Shown here in pieces: positions 18,768 to 27,267 of a DNA stretch of 64,000 nucleotides. The translations under genes were made by a program, and so were the position numbers. A model generated the notes under the pieces. That model made no database searches. It was not told the DNA's origin and was given only the letters and a program-made list of their open reading frames with translations. This DNA comes from Gammaproteobacteria bacterium (lineage in GTDB: Bacteria > Pseudomonadota > Gammaproteobacteria > JAIEPX01). Every line of letters begins with the position of its first letter. The first letter of the stretch is position 1. The stretch covers positions 62,001 to 126,000 of the forward strand of contig JAIEPX010000014.1 in assembly GCA_019748175.1 (NCBI GenBank). The letters run 5' to 3'.

Positions 18768-20176
18768 CAGAAAGTGGAGCGATCACATTAGATCAGACTC
18801 AGCCCATTCATTTTGTTGGCATCGGTGGCGCCGGTATGAGTGGAATTGCTGAAGTATTATTAACGAAAGGCCATTTAATTAGTGGTTCTGATTCGAATGA
18901 AAGCGAAGCGACATCTCGCTTAAGAAATTTAGGGGCGCAAGTACACATTGGGCATCATGCGGAGCATGTGAATGATGCTGCTGTTGTCGTGTTATCCAGT
19001 GCTGTAAAATCCGATAATCCAGAAGTAATAAGAGCTCAAGAACGCAATATTCCAATTTTACCTCGTGCAAAAATGCTTGCACTATTGATGCAATCATATC
19101 AGAGCATTGTTGTTGCCGGTACGCACGGAAAAACAACGACGACGAGTTTAATCGCGAGTGTTTTAGCAGAAGCAAAATTAGATCCGACTTTTGTAATTGG
19201 TGGATTATTAAAGAGCGCAGGATGTAATGCACAATTAGGTTACAGTTCTTATTTTGTTGCAGAAGCTGATGAGAGTGATGCGTCATTTTTATTTCTGCAA
19301 CCTGAAGTGGCAATCGTAACGAATATTGATGCTGACCATCTATCAACCTACGGCGGTGATTTTAATCGATTAAAAGCAGCGTTTTTAGAGTTTCTCGAAA
19401 AAGTACCTGAGGGTGGTGCAAAAGTGCTTTGTGGTGATGATCCCGTTATTTTAGAATTGATGCCTAAGCTATCCGGAAAAATAATGACCTATGGCTTTGG
19501 TAGTGAGAATGCAATTCGCGCTGAAAATTACCAACAACATAATTTAATGGCAACTTTTACGCTTGTTGATTCTATTTTAGATAAAAAATTCGAAGTTAAT
19601 CTTGCCATACCAGGGCGTCATAATGTACTCAATGCATTGGCAACTTATTCAGTTGCTCAGCACTATGGTATTGATCCACAAAAAACATTCGCTGCTTTGG
19701 AGAAATTTCAAGGAGTAGGACGACGTTTTCAATTGTACGGTGATATCAAGATTCCAGAAGGATCTTTTTCATTGGTTGATGATTATGGTCATCATCCTCG
19801 AGAATTACAGGTGACTATCGATGCGGTGCGAAATGTTTGGCCGAATCGTCGTTTAGTCATGGTTTTTCAGCCTCATCGATATTCTCGTACGGCTGAATTA
19901 ATGGATGAATTTGTCAATGTATTGAAAAAAGTTGATCTAATCATTCTATTGGAAATTTATTCTGCGGGTGAGGCTCCAATTCCTGGAATTACAAGTGAAG
20001 TGTTAGCTTCGCACTTTAGCAAACAATCTAATGTGCCACTTGTTTTAGTACAAAAAGCAGAAAATGTGATGGCGGAAATAAATCGTCTCGTGCAAAATGA
20101 CGATGTTGTATTAATCCAAGGCGCGGGTAGCGTGGGTAAAATTGCTCCACAAATTGCAGCGCATTCTGGACAGTGA
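18764..20176 (+). CDS. murC: UDP-N-acetylmuramate--L-alanine ligase MurC
   Basis: A 470-residue Mur ligase joining L-alanine to UDP-MurNAc. It shows the N-terminal nucleotide-binding FVGIGGAGMSGIAEVL, the P-loop VAGTHGKTTTTSLIA, NIDADHLSTYGGD and the C-terminal VDDYGHHPRE. Length is normal. It overlaps ftsW by 4 bases. murB, usually next, is missing; ddl follows after 15 bases with the ribosome-binding sequence AAAGGGAAA. Confidence 0.96.
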   Translation: MTESGAITLDQTQPIHFVGIGGAGMSGIAEVLLTKGHLISGSDSNESEATSRLRNLGAQVHIGHHAEHVNDAAVVVLSSAVKSDNPEVIRAQERNIPILPRAKMLALLMQSYQSIVVAGTHGKTTTTSLIASVLAEAKLDPTFVIGGLLKSAGCNAQLGYSSYFVAEADESDASFLFLQPEVAIVTNIDADHLSTYGGDFNRLKAAFLEFLEKVPEGGAKVLCGDDPVILELMPKLSGKIMTYGFGSENAIRAENYQQHNLMATFTLVDSILDKKFEVNLAIPGRHNVLNALATYSVAQHYGIDPQKTFAALEKFQGVGRRFQLYGDIKIPEGSFSLVDDYGHHPRELQVTIDAVRNVWPNRRLVMVFQPHRYSRTAELMDEFVNVLKKVDLIILLEIYSAGEAPIPGITSEVLASHFSKQSNVPLVLVQKAENVMAEINRLVQNDDVVLIQGAGSVGKIAPQIAAHSGQ

Positions 20177-20191
20177 ATAAAGGGAAAATCG

Positions 20192-21163
20192 ATGTTAAAA
20201 ACAGATGATCAAGTAAAAACAAACTGGGTGCTTGCCAGCAAAGAAAAAGATCCGAGTGCATTGGGTCGAGTCGCTGTATTAATGGGAGGGAATTCTTCCG
20301 AGCGAGAAATATCTTTGGTGACTGGACGTAATATTTTGGCTGCGCTTCAGCGATGTGGCGTTGATGCGTACGCAATAGACGTGGATGCAAATATCAGCGA
20401 AAACTTGCGAAAAGATCGACCCGATCGCGTATTTATCGCGCTTCATGGGCCCGGTGGAGAAGACGGTAAAATTCAAGGATTATTGCAGGAAATGAATATT
20501 CCGTTTACGGGAAGTGATGTATCTTCTTCTGCATTAACGATGAATAAAATTTTTACCAAATGTGTTTGGGAATATCACGGAATTCCTACGCCACCGATGA
20601 TTATTGTCGATCATGATCCAGATTATCTTGAGAGTGCTAAAAAAATTGGTTTACCTTTATGTGTAAAACCCTCCAATGAAGGTTCGACGATGGGTGTTAC
20701 TCGTGTGAATGATTGGTCTGAAATCGATGCTGCAATCAATATTGCAAATCAGTACGAAATTAATACAATGATTGAACCATGGATCGAAGGTCGTGAATTG
20801 ACGGTTGGAATTATCGGAAATTATGCGTTACCCATTATCGAAATTCGTCCAAAAGATGGGTTCTATGATTATAATTCCAAATACATTAAGGGTTCTACAG
20901 ATTATCTTTGCCCTGCACCACTTTCAGATGCTTTGAGCAGTGCAATTCGAGCGGTTTGTTTGCGGGCTTTTCAACTGACAGGTTGTAAAGGTTGGGGAAG
21001 AATCGATTTAATGTTAGATAATCAAGATCGATTTTGGTTGCTGGAATTAAATACAATTCCCGGTATGACAGAAACCAGTTTAGTGCCTAAAGCAGCAAAA
21101 GCAGAAGGTGTTGATTTCGATCAACTCGTGTATGAAATTTTATGGTTGAGTGTTGATCAATGA
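20192..21163 (+). CDS. ddl: D-alanine--D-alanine ligase
   Basis: A 323-residue ATP-grasp ligase making the D-Ala-D-Ala dipeptide of the peptidoglycan stem. Visible motifs are VLMGGNSSEREISL, KPSNEGSTMGV and ELNTIPGMTETS. About 27 residues precede the usual N-terminus; an in-frame ATG inside (20282) would remove too much, so the annotated start is kept, but it could be slightly long. Its TGA overlaps the ftsQ ATG by 4 bases. Confidence 0.94.
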   Translation: MLKTDDQVKTNWVLASKEKDPSALGRVAVLMGGNSSEREISLVTGRNILAALQRCGVDAYAIDVDANISENLRKDRPDRVFIALHGPGGEDGKIQGLLQEMNIPFTGSDVSSSALTMNKIFTKCVWEYHGIPTPPMIIVDHDPDYLESAKKIGLPLCVKPSNEGSTMGVTRVNDWSEIDAAINIANQYEINTMIEPWIEGRELTVGIIGNYALPIIEIRPKDGFYDYNSKYIKGSTDYLCPAPLSDALSSAIRAVCLRAFQLTGCKGWGRIDLMLDNQDRFWLLELNTIPGMTETSLVPKAAKAEGVDFDQLVYEILWLSVDQ

Positions 21164-21864
21164 ATCGAGAGAGACGCAAGGTGAGAATTTTTCGAACTTT
21201 GTTAGTTCTCCTGAGTGTTTTGGGCGTTATTTGGGGTGGGTATTGGAGTTATAATTGGTTTATAAGCCCAATGAATATGCCTTTAGAACATGTTGTTTTG
21301 CAAGCGCCGTTTCAACATGTGACAAAAAAAACACTTGATGACGATATTACTCCTTACGTGAAAAAAAATTTTATGACGATGGATGCTGAACGATTGCAGC
21401 ATAAATTACGCGAGCTCCCGTGGGTAAAAAAAATTCAATTACGACGTGTGTGGCCAAATACTTTAGTTGTGACTGTTACTGAGCAACAAGCTTTAGGTAA
21501 ATGGGAAAATTTAGGCGGTGTGAATGTGGATGGTGAGATTTTTAAAGCGCAAGCCGACTCGATTCCTGCAGATTTACCTGTTTTTGTTGGACCGCCTGAT
21601 ATGTCTAAATCGATGGTGTCGCATTATCATCAGTTTCAAGCAGTCTTGGCAAAAGAAAAGCTTAAAATAGTTTCGGTGAAAGTGAATCCTCGTCATGCCT
21701 GGGAGATTCAGTTGGAAGGCGGAACGGTAATAAAGCTTGGTCAAAGTCAGCATCAGGAGCGATTGGCCTTGGTCGTTAAGGCCTGGCCTACGTTGACAAA
21801 AGAAGGCACTAAAACGTTGCGCAGCGTCGATGCTCGGTATACAAACGGTATTGCTACCAATTAA
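21160..21864 (+). CDS. ftsQ: Cell division protein FtsQ
   Basis: A 234-residue bitopic inner-membrane protein of the divisome. A short basic cytoplasmic tail (MNRERRKVRIF) is followed by a membrane segment at about 11-30. A POTRA-like domain begins near residue 40, and a beta domain follows (LPWVKKIQLRRVWPNTLVVTVTEQQALGKW is characteristic as the pattern W-V..R.WP..L.V.V.EQ.P.A.W). FtsQ bridges FtsK with FtsB/L. Its start overlaps ddl. A 167-base gap separates it from ftsA. Confidence 0.93.
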   Translation: MNRERRKVRIFRTLLVLLSVLGVIWGGYWSYNWFISPMNMPLEHVVLQAPFQHVTKKTLDDDITPYVKKNFMTMDAERLQHKLRELPWVKKIQLRRVWPNTLVVTVTEQQALGKWENLGGVNVDGEIFKAQADSIPADLPVFVGPPDMSKSMVSHYHQFQAVLAKEKLKIVSVKVNPRHAWEIQLEGGTVIKLGQSQHQERLALVVKAWPTLTKEGTKTLRSVDARYTNGIATN

Positions 21865-22031
21865 CAGTTTAAAATGACCTAACCTATAGCTAGCGTCTAT
21901 TTCACGTGTTACACTAATTAGAGTTTTTTTATCTGCTATTCAGCGGAATTGTTGTACTATTATGCTCAAGTAGGGGGGTGTTGATTCCCTGGTCTTGGTG
22001 AGCAGTTTGAAATCAGGAGAGTTTTGCGATT

Positions 22032-23270
22032 ATGTCTAAAAAAATGAGCAAAAATTTTATTGTCGGCCTTGATATTGGAACAAACAAAGTAGTGGCTTTG
22101 GTTGGTGAATTATCCGCCGATGGTCAAATCGAAATTATTGGTCACGGGTTGCAGCCCTCTCATGGCTTAAAAAAAGGGGTTGTGGTCAATATTGAATCTA
22201 CCATGCAATCCATTCAGCGTGCCATAGAAGAAGCAGAATTAATGGCGGGCATTGATATTCAATCTGTCTATACGGGTATCGCTGGCAGCCATATTCGAAG
22301 TTTAAATTCACACGGTATTGTTGCGATTCGCGATAATGAAGTTTCCCAGGCGGATATTGATAGAGTGATTGATGCGGCTCGTGCCGTGGCAATTCCTGCT
22401 GATCAGAAAATTCTGCATATTTTGCCGCAAGAATTCATTATTGATAGCCAAGAAGGCATTCGGGAACCTGTTGGCATGTCTGGTGTACGTTTAGAAGCTA
22501 AAGTTCATATTGTGACTGGCGCTGTTTCTGCGGCTCAAAATATTGTGAAATGTGTTCAGCAGTGTGGATTAAGCGTTAACGATATTATTTTGGAGCAGTT
22601 GGCTTCTAGCTATTCAGTGCTGACAGAAGATGAAAAAGAATTAGGTGTTTGTTTAGTGGATATCGGTGGGGGCACGACGGATATTGCTGTGTTTACAGAT
22701 GGTGCAATTCGACATACAGCGGTAATTCCAATTGCGGGTGATCAAGTCACTAATGATATCGCTGTGGCTTTACGTACTCCTACAAAGTATGCTGAAGAAA
22801 TTAAACGAAAACATGCGCAAGCATTAAAACACCTTGCTGATGCCCATACGATGATTGATGTGCCAAGTGTAGCGGGTCGTCCGCCAAGACAACTTTCAGA
22901 AAAATCGCTGGCTGATGTAGTGAGCGCGCGTTACGAAGAATTATTTAATTTAGTAGCGGCAGAATTGCGTCGTAGTGGATTTGATGATTTAGTGGCTGCA
23001 GGAATTGTATTAACCGGAGGCGCGTCGATGGTGAATGGCGTGCTGGAATTGGCGGAATCAACTTTTAAAATGCCGGTGCGATTAGGATTGCCTCAACATG
23101 TGCGTGGATTAACAGACGCATTATTGGCTCCTACATATGCAACAGCAGTTGGTTTATTATTATACGGATTACAACAACAAGATGATGGTGCGCGACATGA
23201 ATTTCAAATCACAGATGGTATGACAGGATTATGGTCGCGTATGACAGGTTGGTTTAAAGGTCATTTTTAA
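22032..23270 (+). CDS. ftsA: Cell division protein FtsA
   Basis: A 412-residue actin-family ATPase tethering FtsZ to the membrane. Nucleotide-binding motifs FIVGLDIGTNKVVALVGE and VDIGGGTTDIAVF are present, as is GIVLTGGASMVNG. The C-terminus GLWSRMTGWFKGHF is the amphipathic membrane-targeting helix. The ATG follows CAGGAGAG with a rather long spacing of about 12 bases. It is 24 bases ahead of ftsZ. Confidence 0.96.
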   Translation: MSKKMSKNFIVGLDIGTNKVVALVGELSADGQIEIIGHGLQPSHGLKKGVVVNIESTMQSIQRAIEEAELMAGIDIQSVYTGIAGSHIRSLNSHGIVAIRDNEVSQADIDRVIDAARAVAIPADQKILHILPQEFIIDSQEGIREPVGMSGVRLEAKVHIVTGAVSAAQNIVKCVQQCGLSVNDIILEQLASSYSVLTEDEKELGVCLVDIGGGTTDIAVFTDGAIRHTAVIPIAGDQVTNDIAVALRTPTKYAEEIKRKHAQALKHLADAHTMIDVPSVAGRPPRQLSEKSLADVVSARYEELFNLVAAELRRSGFDDLVAAGIVLTGGASMVNGVLELAESTFKMPVRLGLPQHVRGLTDALLAPTYATAVGLLLYGLQQQDDGARHEFQITDGMTGLWSRMTGWFKGHF

Positions 23271-23294
23271 CAATCGATTTCAGGAGTAAATTAA

Positions 23295-24446
23295 ATGTTT
23301 GAGCTAACAGAAAGTGTACCACACAATGCAATAATAAAAGTAATTGGAGTTGGCGGCGGTGGCGGAAATGCCATTGAGCATATGATGAGCGTTAATATTG
23401 AAGGCGTAGAATTTGTGTGCGCCAATACTGACGCGCAAGCATTACGTAAATCGAATGCACGCACACTTTTACAATTAGGTGAAGAAATTACTAAAGGATT
23501 AGGTGCTGGCGCAGATCCGGAAATCGGACGAAAAGCCGCTGAAGAAAATCGTGATCGAATTCGTGACGTGTTGGATGGTTCTGACATGGTCTTTATTACT
23601 GCGGGAATGGGAGGTGGAACGGGTACGGGTGCTGCGCCTGTTTTTGCTGAAATTGCGAAACAATTAGGCATTTTAACAGTTGCCGTTGTTACAAAACCCT
23701 TTGCATTCGAAGGCCGTAAGCGAATGGAAGTTGCTGAGCAAGGTACAAAAGCACTTGCTGCGAATGTGGATTCATTAATTACAATTCCGAATAATAAATT
23801 ATTAAGTGTGCTAGGCAAAAATATTACCTTACTCAATGCATTTAAAGCAGCCAATAATGTTTTGTTGGGTGCAGTGCAAGGTATTGCAGAACTCATTACA
23901 CGTCCCGGATTAATTAACGTGGATTTTGCAGACGTGCGTACAGTGATGTCTGAAATGGGTATGGCCATGATGGGAACAGGTGTCAGTACAGGTGAAAATC
24001 GAGCATCTGAAGCTGCCGAAGCGGCTATTTCAAGCCCGCTCTTGGAAGATATCGATCTCAATGGTGCACGTGGTGTGCTCGTGAATATTACAGCAGGCGT
24101 CGATATGTCTATCGGTGAATTTGAAGAAGTGGGCGATGTGATTAAATCGTTCACATCTGAAAACGCGACTGTGGTTGTGGGAACTGTTATTGATCCAGAA
24201 ATGACCGATGAATTACGCGTCACAGTGGTCGCAACAGGACTTGGAAGTGGCAGTACTGACAGAGAGCGTCAATTCAGACACAGAGAAACAACGAAGAGTG
24301 ATGGTACGCCTGATTATCATCAATTAGCGAAGCCTACTATCATGCGTAATCAGCCGACTGAAAAAGCGACAGCTGAGATGGATTCAAAAGATATTGATTA
24401 TCTGGACATTCCTGCATTCTTGCGTCGGCAAGACGAAGATAAATAA
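23295..24446 (+). CDS. ftsZ: Cell division protein FtsZ
   Basis: A 383-residue tubulin-family GTPase forming the Z-ring. The tubulin signature [12 protein letters not shown], the N-terminal [13 protein letters not shown], the T7-loop [11 protein letters not shown] and the C-terminal conserved peptide [10 protein letters not shown] (binds FtsA, ZipA and ZapD) are all intact. The ATG follows CAGGAGTAAATTAA. In related bacteria lpxC directly follows ftsZ; here a three-gene cassette of 4.5 kb intervenes. Confidence 0.97.
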   Translation: MFELTESVPHNAIIKVIGVGGGGGNAIEHMMSVNIEGVEFVCANTDAQALRKSNARTLLQLGEEITKGLGAGADPEIGRKAAEENRDRIRDVLDGSDMVFITAGMGGGTGTGAAPVFAEIAKQLGILTVAVVTKPFAFEGRKRMEVAEQGTKALAANVDSLITIPNNKLLSVLGKNITLLNAFKAANNVLLGAVQGIAELITRPGLINVDFADVRTVMSEMGMAMMGTGVSTGENRASEAAEAAISSPLLEDIDLNGARGVLVNITAGVDMSIGEFEEVGDVIKSFTSENATVVVGTVIDPEMTDELRVTVVATGLGSGSTDRERQFRHRETTKSDGTPDYHQLAKPTIMRNQPTEKATAEMDSKDIDYLDIPAFLRRQDEDK

Positions 24447-24538
24447 AAAAATTAATCTTTATTTATTGGTCCGATATTGAGATGGGTAAGGGGAGGCATA
24501 GAGAGTAAGAACTTTTTTTTTAATAAAGGAGTAGAAAA

Positions 24539-26062
24539 ATGGGTTCAGGAAACTTCGATGTAGTCGCTTATAAAAAGCAGGCCGAAGAGGCGAAAGTCAA
24601 AGTAAATTCTGGCTTTACTGCTGACTCGATGTGTGATGAATTTAATCCAGCCGTTGTTACTACGAGGCACTCAAAGAAAGGGCCCTTTAATGAATATAGG
24701 GATGTGATTACAGTACTCATTGGCTTAGATGTAACCGGTTCAATGGATATCATACCTAAGTCACTGCTTCAAGGAAGTTTAGGCAGCTTAATGGTTGATT
24801 TAAAAAAGACGTTCGGCAGGCCAAATGAAAATCTGCAAATTTCCTTTGCAGGAATTGGTGATGCGGAATCTGATCGCGCGCCTTTGCAGGTGACTCACTT
24901 TGAATCCGATAATCGATTCGCACAACAACTAGAAAAAATCTGGTTGGAAGGGGGTGGTGGTGCTAATGGAGCCGAAAGCTACAATTTGTTATGGTGGTAC
25001 GCAGCAAATAAGACCCATTTGAATTATGTTCAGCAGGATGGCCGTAAAGGAATTTTAATCACGATAGGTGATGATAATGTGCATCCTGGATTAACTGCTG
25101 CTGGTATCCAAATGTGGTTAGATCCTAAATATGATGGTGGTGATATTTCGAATCAGGTGCTTTTACACGCTGTTCGAGAGCAATATGATGTCTATCATAT
25201 TGTCATTACTGATGGTCAGGCTTATTGGTATGATCTTGTTAAAAAAGCAAACAAGACAGCAGAACAAAAATTAACAGAGGCTAAACAATGGACTGATCTG
25301 CTAGGTATGAATAATGTGATCTGCACAAAAAGTAATGGTGTTGCTGATGCGATTGCAGAAATTATCAAGCGGACTAGGCCGATCCAAAAAGTGGGATTGG
25401 AAAATTTAACTGAGGCAGAATGGAGTCGGCAAAATAAAGAGAACCTCACTGATCAACAATGGGCAGAAGTCTTGAGTTATACTCTATGTCCTTTAACTCG
25501 CCAATATATGGATCGTCCTGTGGATTGGGGTGGTCATAAAAGAGCCTACGAGAAGCAAGCTGTCGAAAATTACGTTCGTGACAATCAACGGGATCCTGTG
25601 ACACAGAGAGCGACAACTTTGCCGGAATTAAAGCTTAAGCCAAACCTCAATATAGCCCAGCTCTGCTTAAACTATAAACCTTTCTTTGACGCACTGCCGG
25701 CAGACAGAAGAGAGCGGTTAGTTGAGATGGCGTTTCCAGCTCCTGTCCGGGTTGAGCGCAAAAAATCTATAGACGGGGGTCCCGCGGCGTTTTTTGCTAA
25801 GGGAGAGTCTGAACATGCGATGCGATCTCTCGATAAGATGCATAAAGACCTTGAGTGCCCCATATCTCATGAAATAATGGAAGATCCCGTAATCCTAGTA
25901 GAAACAGGAAAATCGTTTGAGAGAAGAGAAATTGAGAAATGGTTGGCAAGCAATAATAGGTGTCCTATTTCAAATGAAGAATTAACGAGCAAGAAGATTG
26001 TGCCTAATTTCGCTCTAAGGAGCCTTTGTGAGGAGGCTCGCGCTGGAGCAAAATTAAAGTAA
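24539..26062 (+). CDS. vWA-domain protein with two C-terminal U-box domains (putative E3 ubiquitin ligase effector)
   Basis: A 507-residue protein without a signal peptide. Residues about 55-280 are a von Willebrand A-like domain: the MIDAS-type DVTGS at 64-68 follows a hydrophobic strand, with GGGGANGAES (138-147) and VITDG (222-226) later. Residues about 313-385 resemble a degenerate U-box (CPLT, then RPVDW and DPVTQ). Residues about 437-503 are a clear U-box (LECPISHEIMEDPVIL, CPISNEEL, PNFALRSLCEE). U-boxes recruit E2 enzymes, and bacteria lack ubiquitin, so a host-directed ligase is the likely role; Legionella LubX also has two U-boxes. AAGGAG precedes the ATG. The next gene starts 2 bases after its stop. 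Confidence 0.8.
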   Translation: MGSGNFDVVAYKKQAEEAKVKVNSGFTADSMCDEFNPAVVTTRHSKKGPFNEYRDVITVLIGLDVTGSMDIIPKSLLQGSLGSLMVDLKKTFGRPNENLQISFAGIGDAESDRAPLQVTHFESDNRFAQQLEKIWLEGGGGANGAESYNLLWWYAANKTHLNYVQQDGRKGILITIGDDNVHPGLTAAGIQMWLDPKYDGGDISNQVLLHAVREQYDVYHIVITDGQAYWYDLVKKANKTAEQKLTEAKQWTDLLGMNNVICTKSNGVADAIAEIIKRTRPIQKVGLENLTEAEWSRQNKENLTDQQWAEVLSYTLCPLTRQYMDRPVDWGGHKRAYEKQAVENYVRDNQRDPVTQRATTLPELKLKPNLNIAQLCLNYKPFFDALPADRRERLVEMAFPAPVRVERKKSIDGGPAAFFAKGESEHAMRSLDKMHKDLECPISHEIMEDPVILVETGKSFERREIEKWLASNNRCPISNEELTSKKIVPNFALRSLCEEARAGAKLK

Positions 26063-26064
26063 AT

Positions 26065-27267
26065 ATGGAAGCCGAAGTTGTTATTGGCGCAAATTATGGT
26101 GACGAAGGCAAAGGCCTAATTACTGATTATCTTGCAGCCTTAGGCAATGCAAATACACTAGTTGTTCGTTTTAATGGTGGTGCTCAAGCAGGCCATACGG
26201 TGCAGAGACCGGGTGGCTTGCGTCATGTATTCAGTCATTTTGCTAGTGGTACGTTTGCTGGCGCAGAAACTTATCTGAGTGATTTTTACATTGTAAATCC
26301 CGTGCTCTTCACGCAAGAATTAGCAAAGCTGCAGTCTCGAAATTTTTTTCCAAAAGTGATCTGTCATCCAGAGGCAGTTGTTACGACCCCCTATGATATG
26401 TTCATTAACCAAACATTTGAAAATTCCCTAGGAAAAAATCGACATGGTAGTTGCGGCGTTGGTATTGGTGAAACAATAGAACGAAATTTACATTCAAAGT
26501 TTCAATTAGCTGTAAAAGATTTATTTAATCAAGAGAAGTTAAAGGCAAAGTTACTAGCAATCCGAGATGAATGGCTAGAATTACGATTGGGTCAATTGAT
26601 GCAGAGAAAACTAACTCGCGATGAAAGCTCTTTAATTTGTTCGAATGAGATATTTGAATATTTTCTGCATGATATCAATAGTTTTCTAGCTAATTGTGAC
26701 GTCGCCGATTATCATTATTTTGGAAAGTCTGAGCGGTTAATTTTTGAAGGTGCTCAGGGACTTTTATTAGATCAAGGCCATATGAGTTTCCCTCACGTCA
26801 CTCGCTCCAATACCGGGTTACAAAACGTATCCACTATTGCCAATCATGCTAAAATACATCATCTGAATGTCCATTATGTTACGCGATGCTATTTGACTCG
26901 ACATGGAATAGGGCCTTTACCTAATGAGCGTCCTTTTTGTCCTTGCCCTCAGTTTAAAGACGAGACTAATATTCCACACAAATTTCAAGGTTCTTTACGT
27001 TTTGCACCTCTTGAAGTCGCTAAGTTAAATTCGGAAATTTCTGCAGATCTTAATAAGCTCTCGAATAATATCACTAAAAAAGTAACGCTCGCTGTGACCT
27101 GCCTCGATCAATTTGAAGAAAAAATAACTGTTGCAAAGGAGGTGGACGGTCTAGTTGAGTTAAACAAAGAAGAGTTTATCAGACATGTTTTTGAAAATAC
27201 GCACTTTGATAACTATATCTTAAGTTATGGACCAACACGAGAAGACTGTAAAAATGGTAAAATTTAA
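26065..27267 (+). CDS. Divergent adenylosuccinate synthetase (PurA-like) homologue
   Basis: A 400-residue protein recognisable as the adenylosuccinate synthetase fold. GDEGKG is at 12-17, QAGHTV at 41-46, FEGAQGLLLDQGH at 227-239 and THVTRSN-like PHVTRSN at 243-249; TRCYLTRHGIGPLP is near 263-276. The usual IMP-site TTGRGIGP is changed to GSCGVGIGET, and the Arg-rich aspartate-binding loop (family GRxRRCGWFD) is replaced by HKFQGSLRFAPLEV. The substrate may therefore differ from IMP/aspartate, though GTP chemistry could persist. It retains GDEGKG rather than the GSEGKG expected in phage PurZ. It starts 2 bases after the vWA gene and overlaps the next gene by 41 bases. Confidence 0.75.
   Translation: MEAEVVIGANYGDEGKGLITDYLAALGNANTLVVRFNGGAQAGHTVQRPGGLRHVFSHFASGTFAGAETYLSDFYIVNPVLFTQELAKLQSRNFFPKVICHPEAVVTTPYDMFINQTFENSLGKNRHGSCGVGIGETIERNLHSKFQLAVKDLFNQEKLKAKLLAIRDEWLELRLGQLMQRKLTRDESSLICSNEIFEYFLHDINSFLANCDVADYHYFGKSERLIFEGAQGLLLDQGHMSFPHVTRSNTGLQNVSTIANHAKIHHLNVHYVTRCYLTRHGIGPLPNERPFCPCPQFKDETNIPHKFQGSLRFAPLEVAKLNSEISADLNKLSNNITKKVTLAVTCLDQFEEKITVAKEVDGLVELNKEEFIRHVFENTHFDNYILSYGPTREDCKNGKI

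Noticed and set aside
23291..24223. A 310-codon open frame on the minus strand across ftsZ
   Set aside because: It is fully antisense to ftsZ, has Ser/Ala/Pro-biased low-quality composition and no recognisable domain or ribosome-binding site; it is a codon-bias shadow.
26065..27267. Phage-type PurZ for 2-aminoadenine DNA
   Set aside because: The GDEGKG motif keeps the Asp that PurZ replaces by Ser, and no Z-genome partner genes are nearby. Its loops differ from both groups, so specificity is left open.
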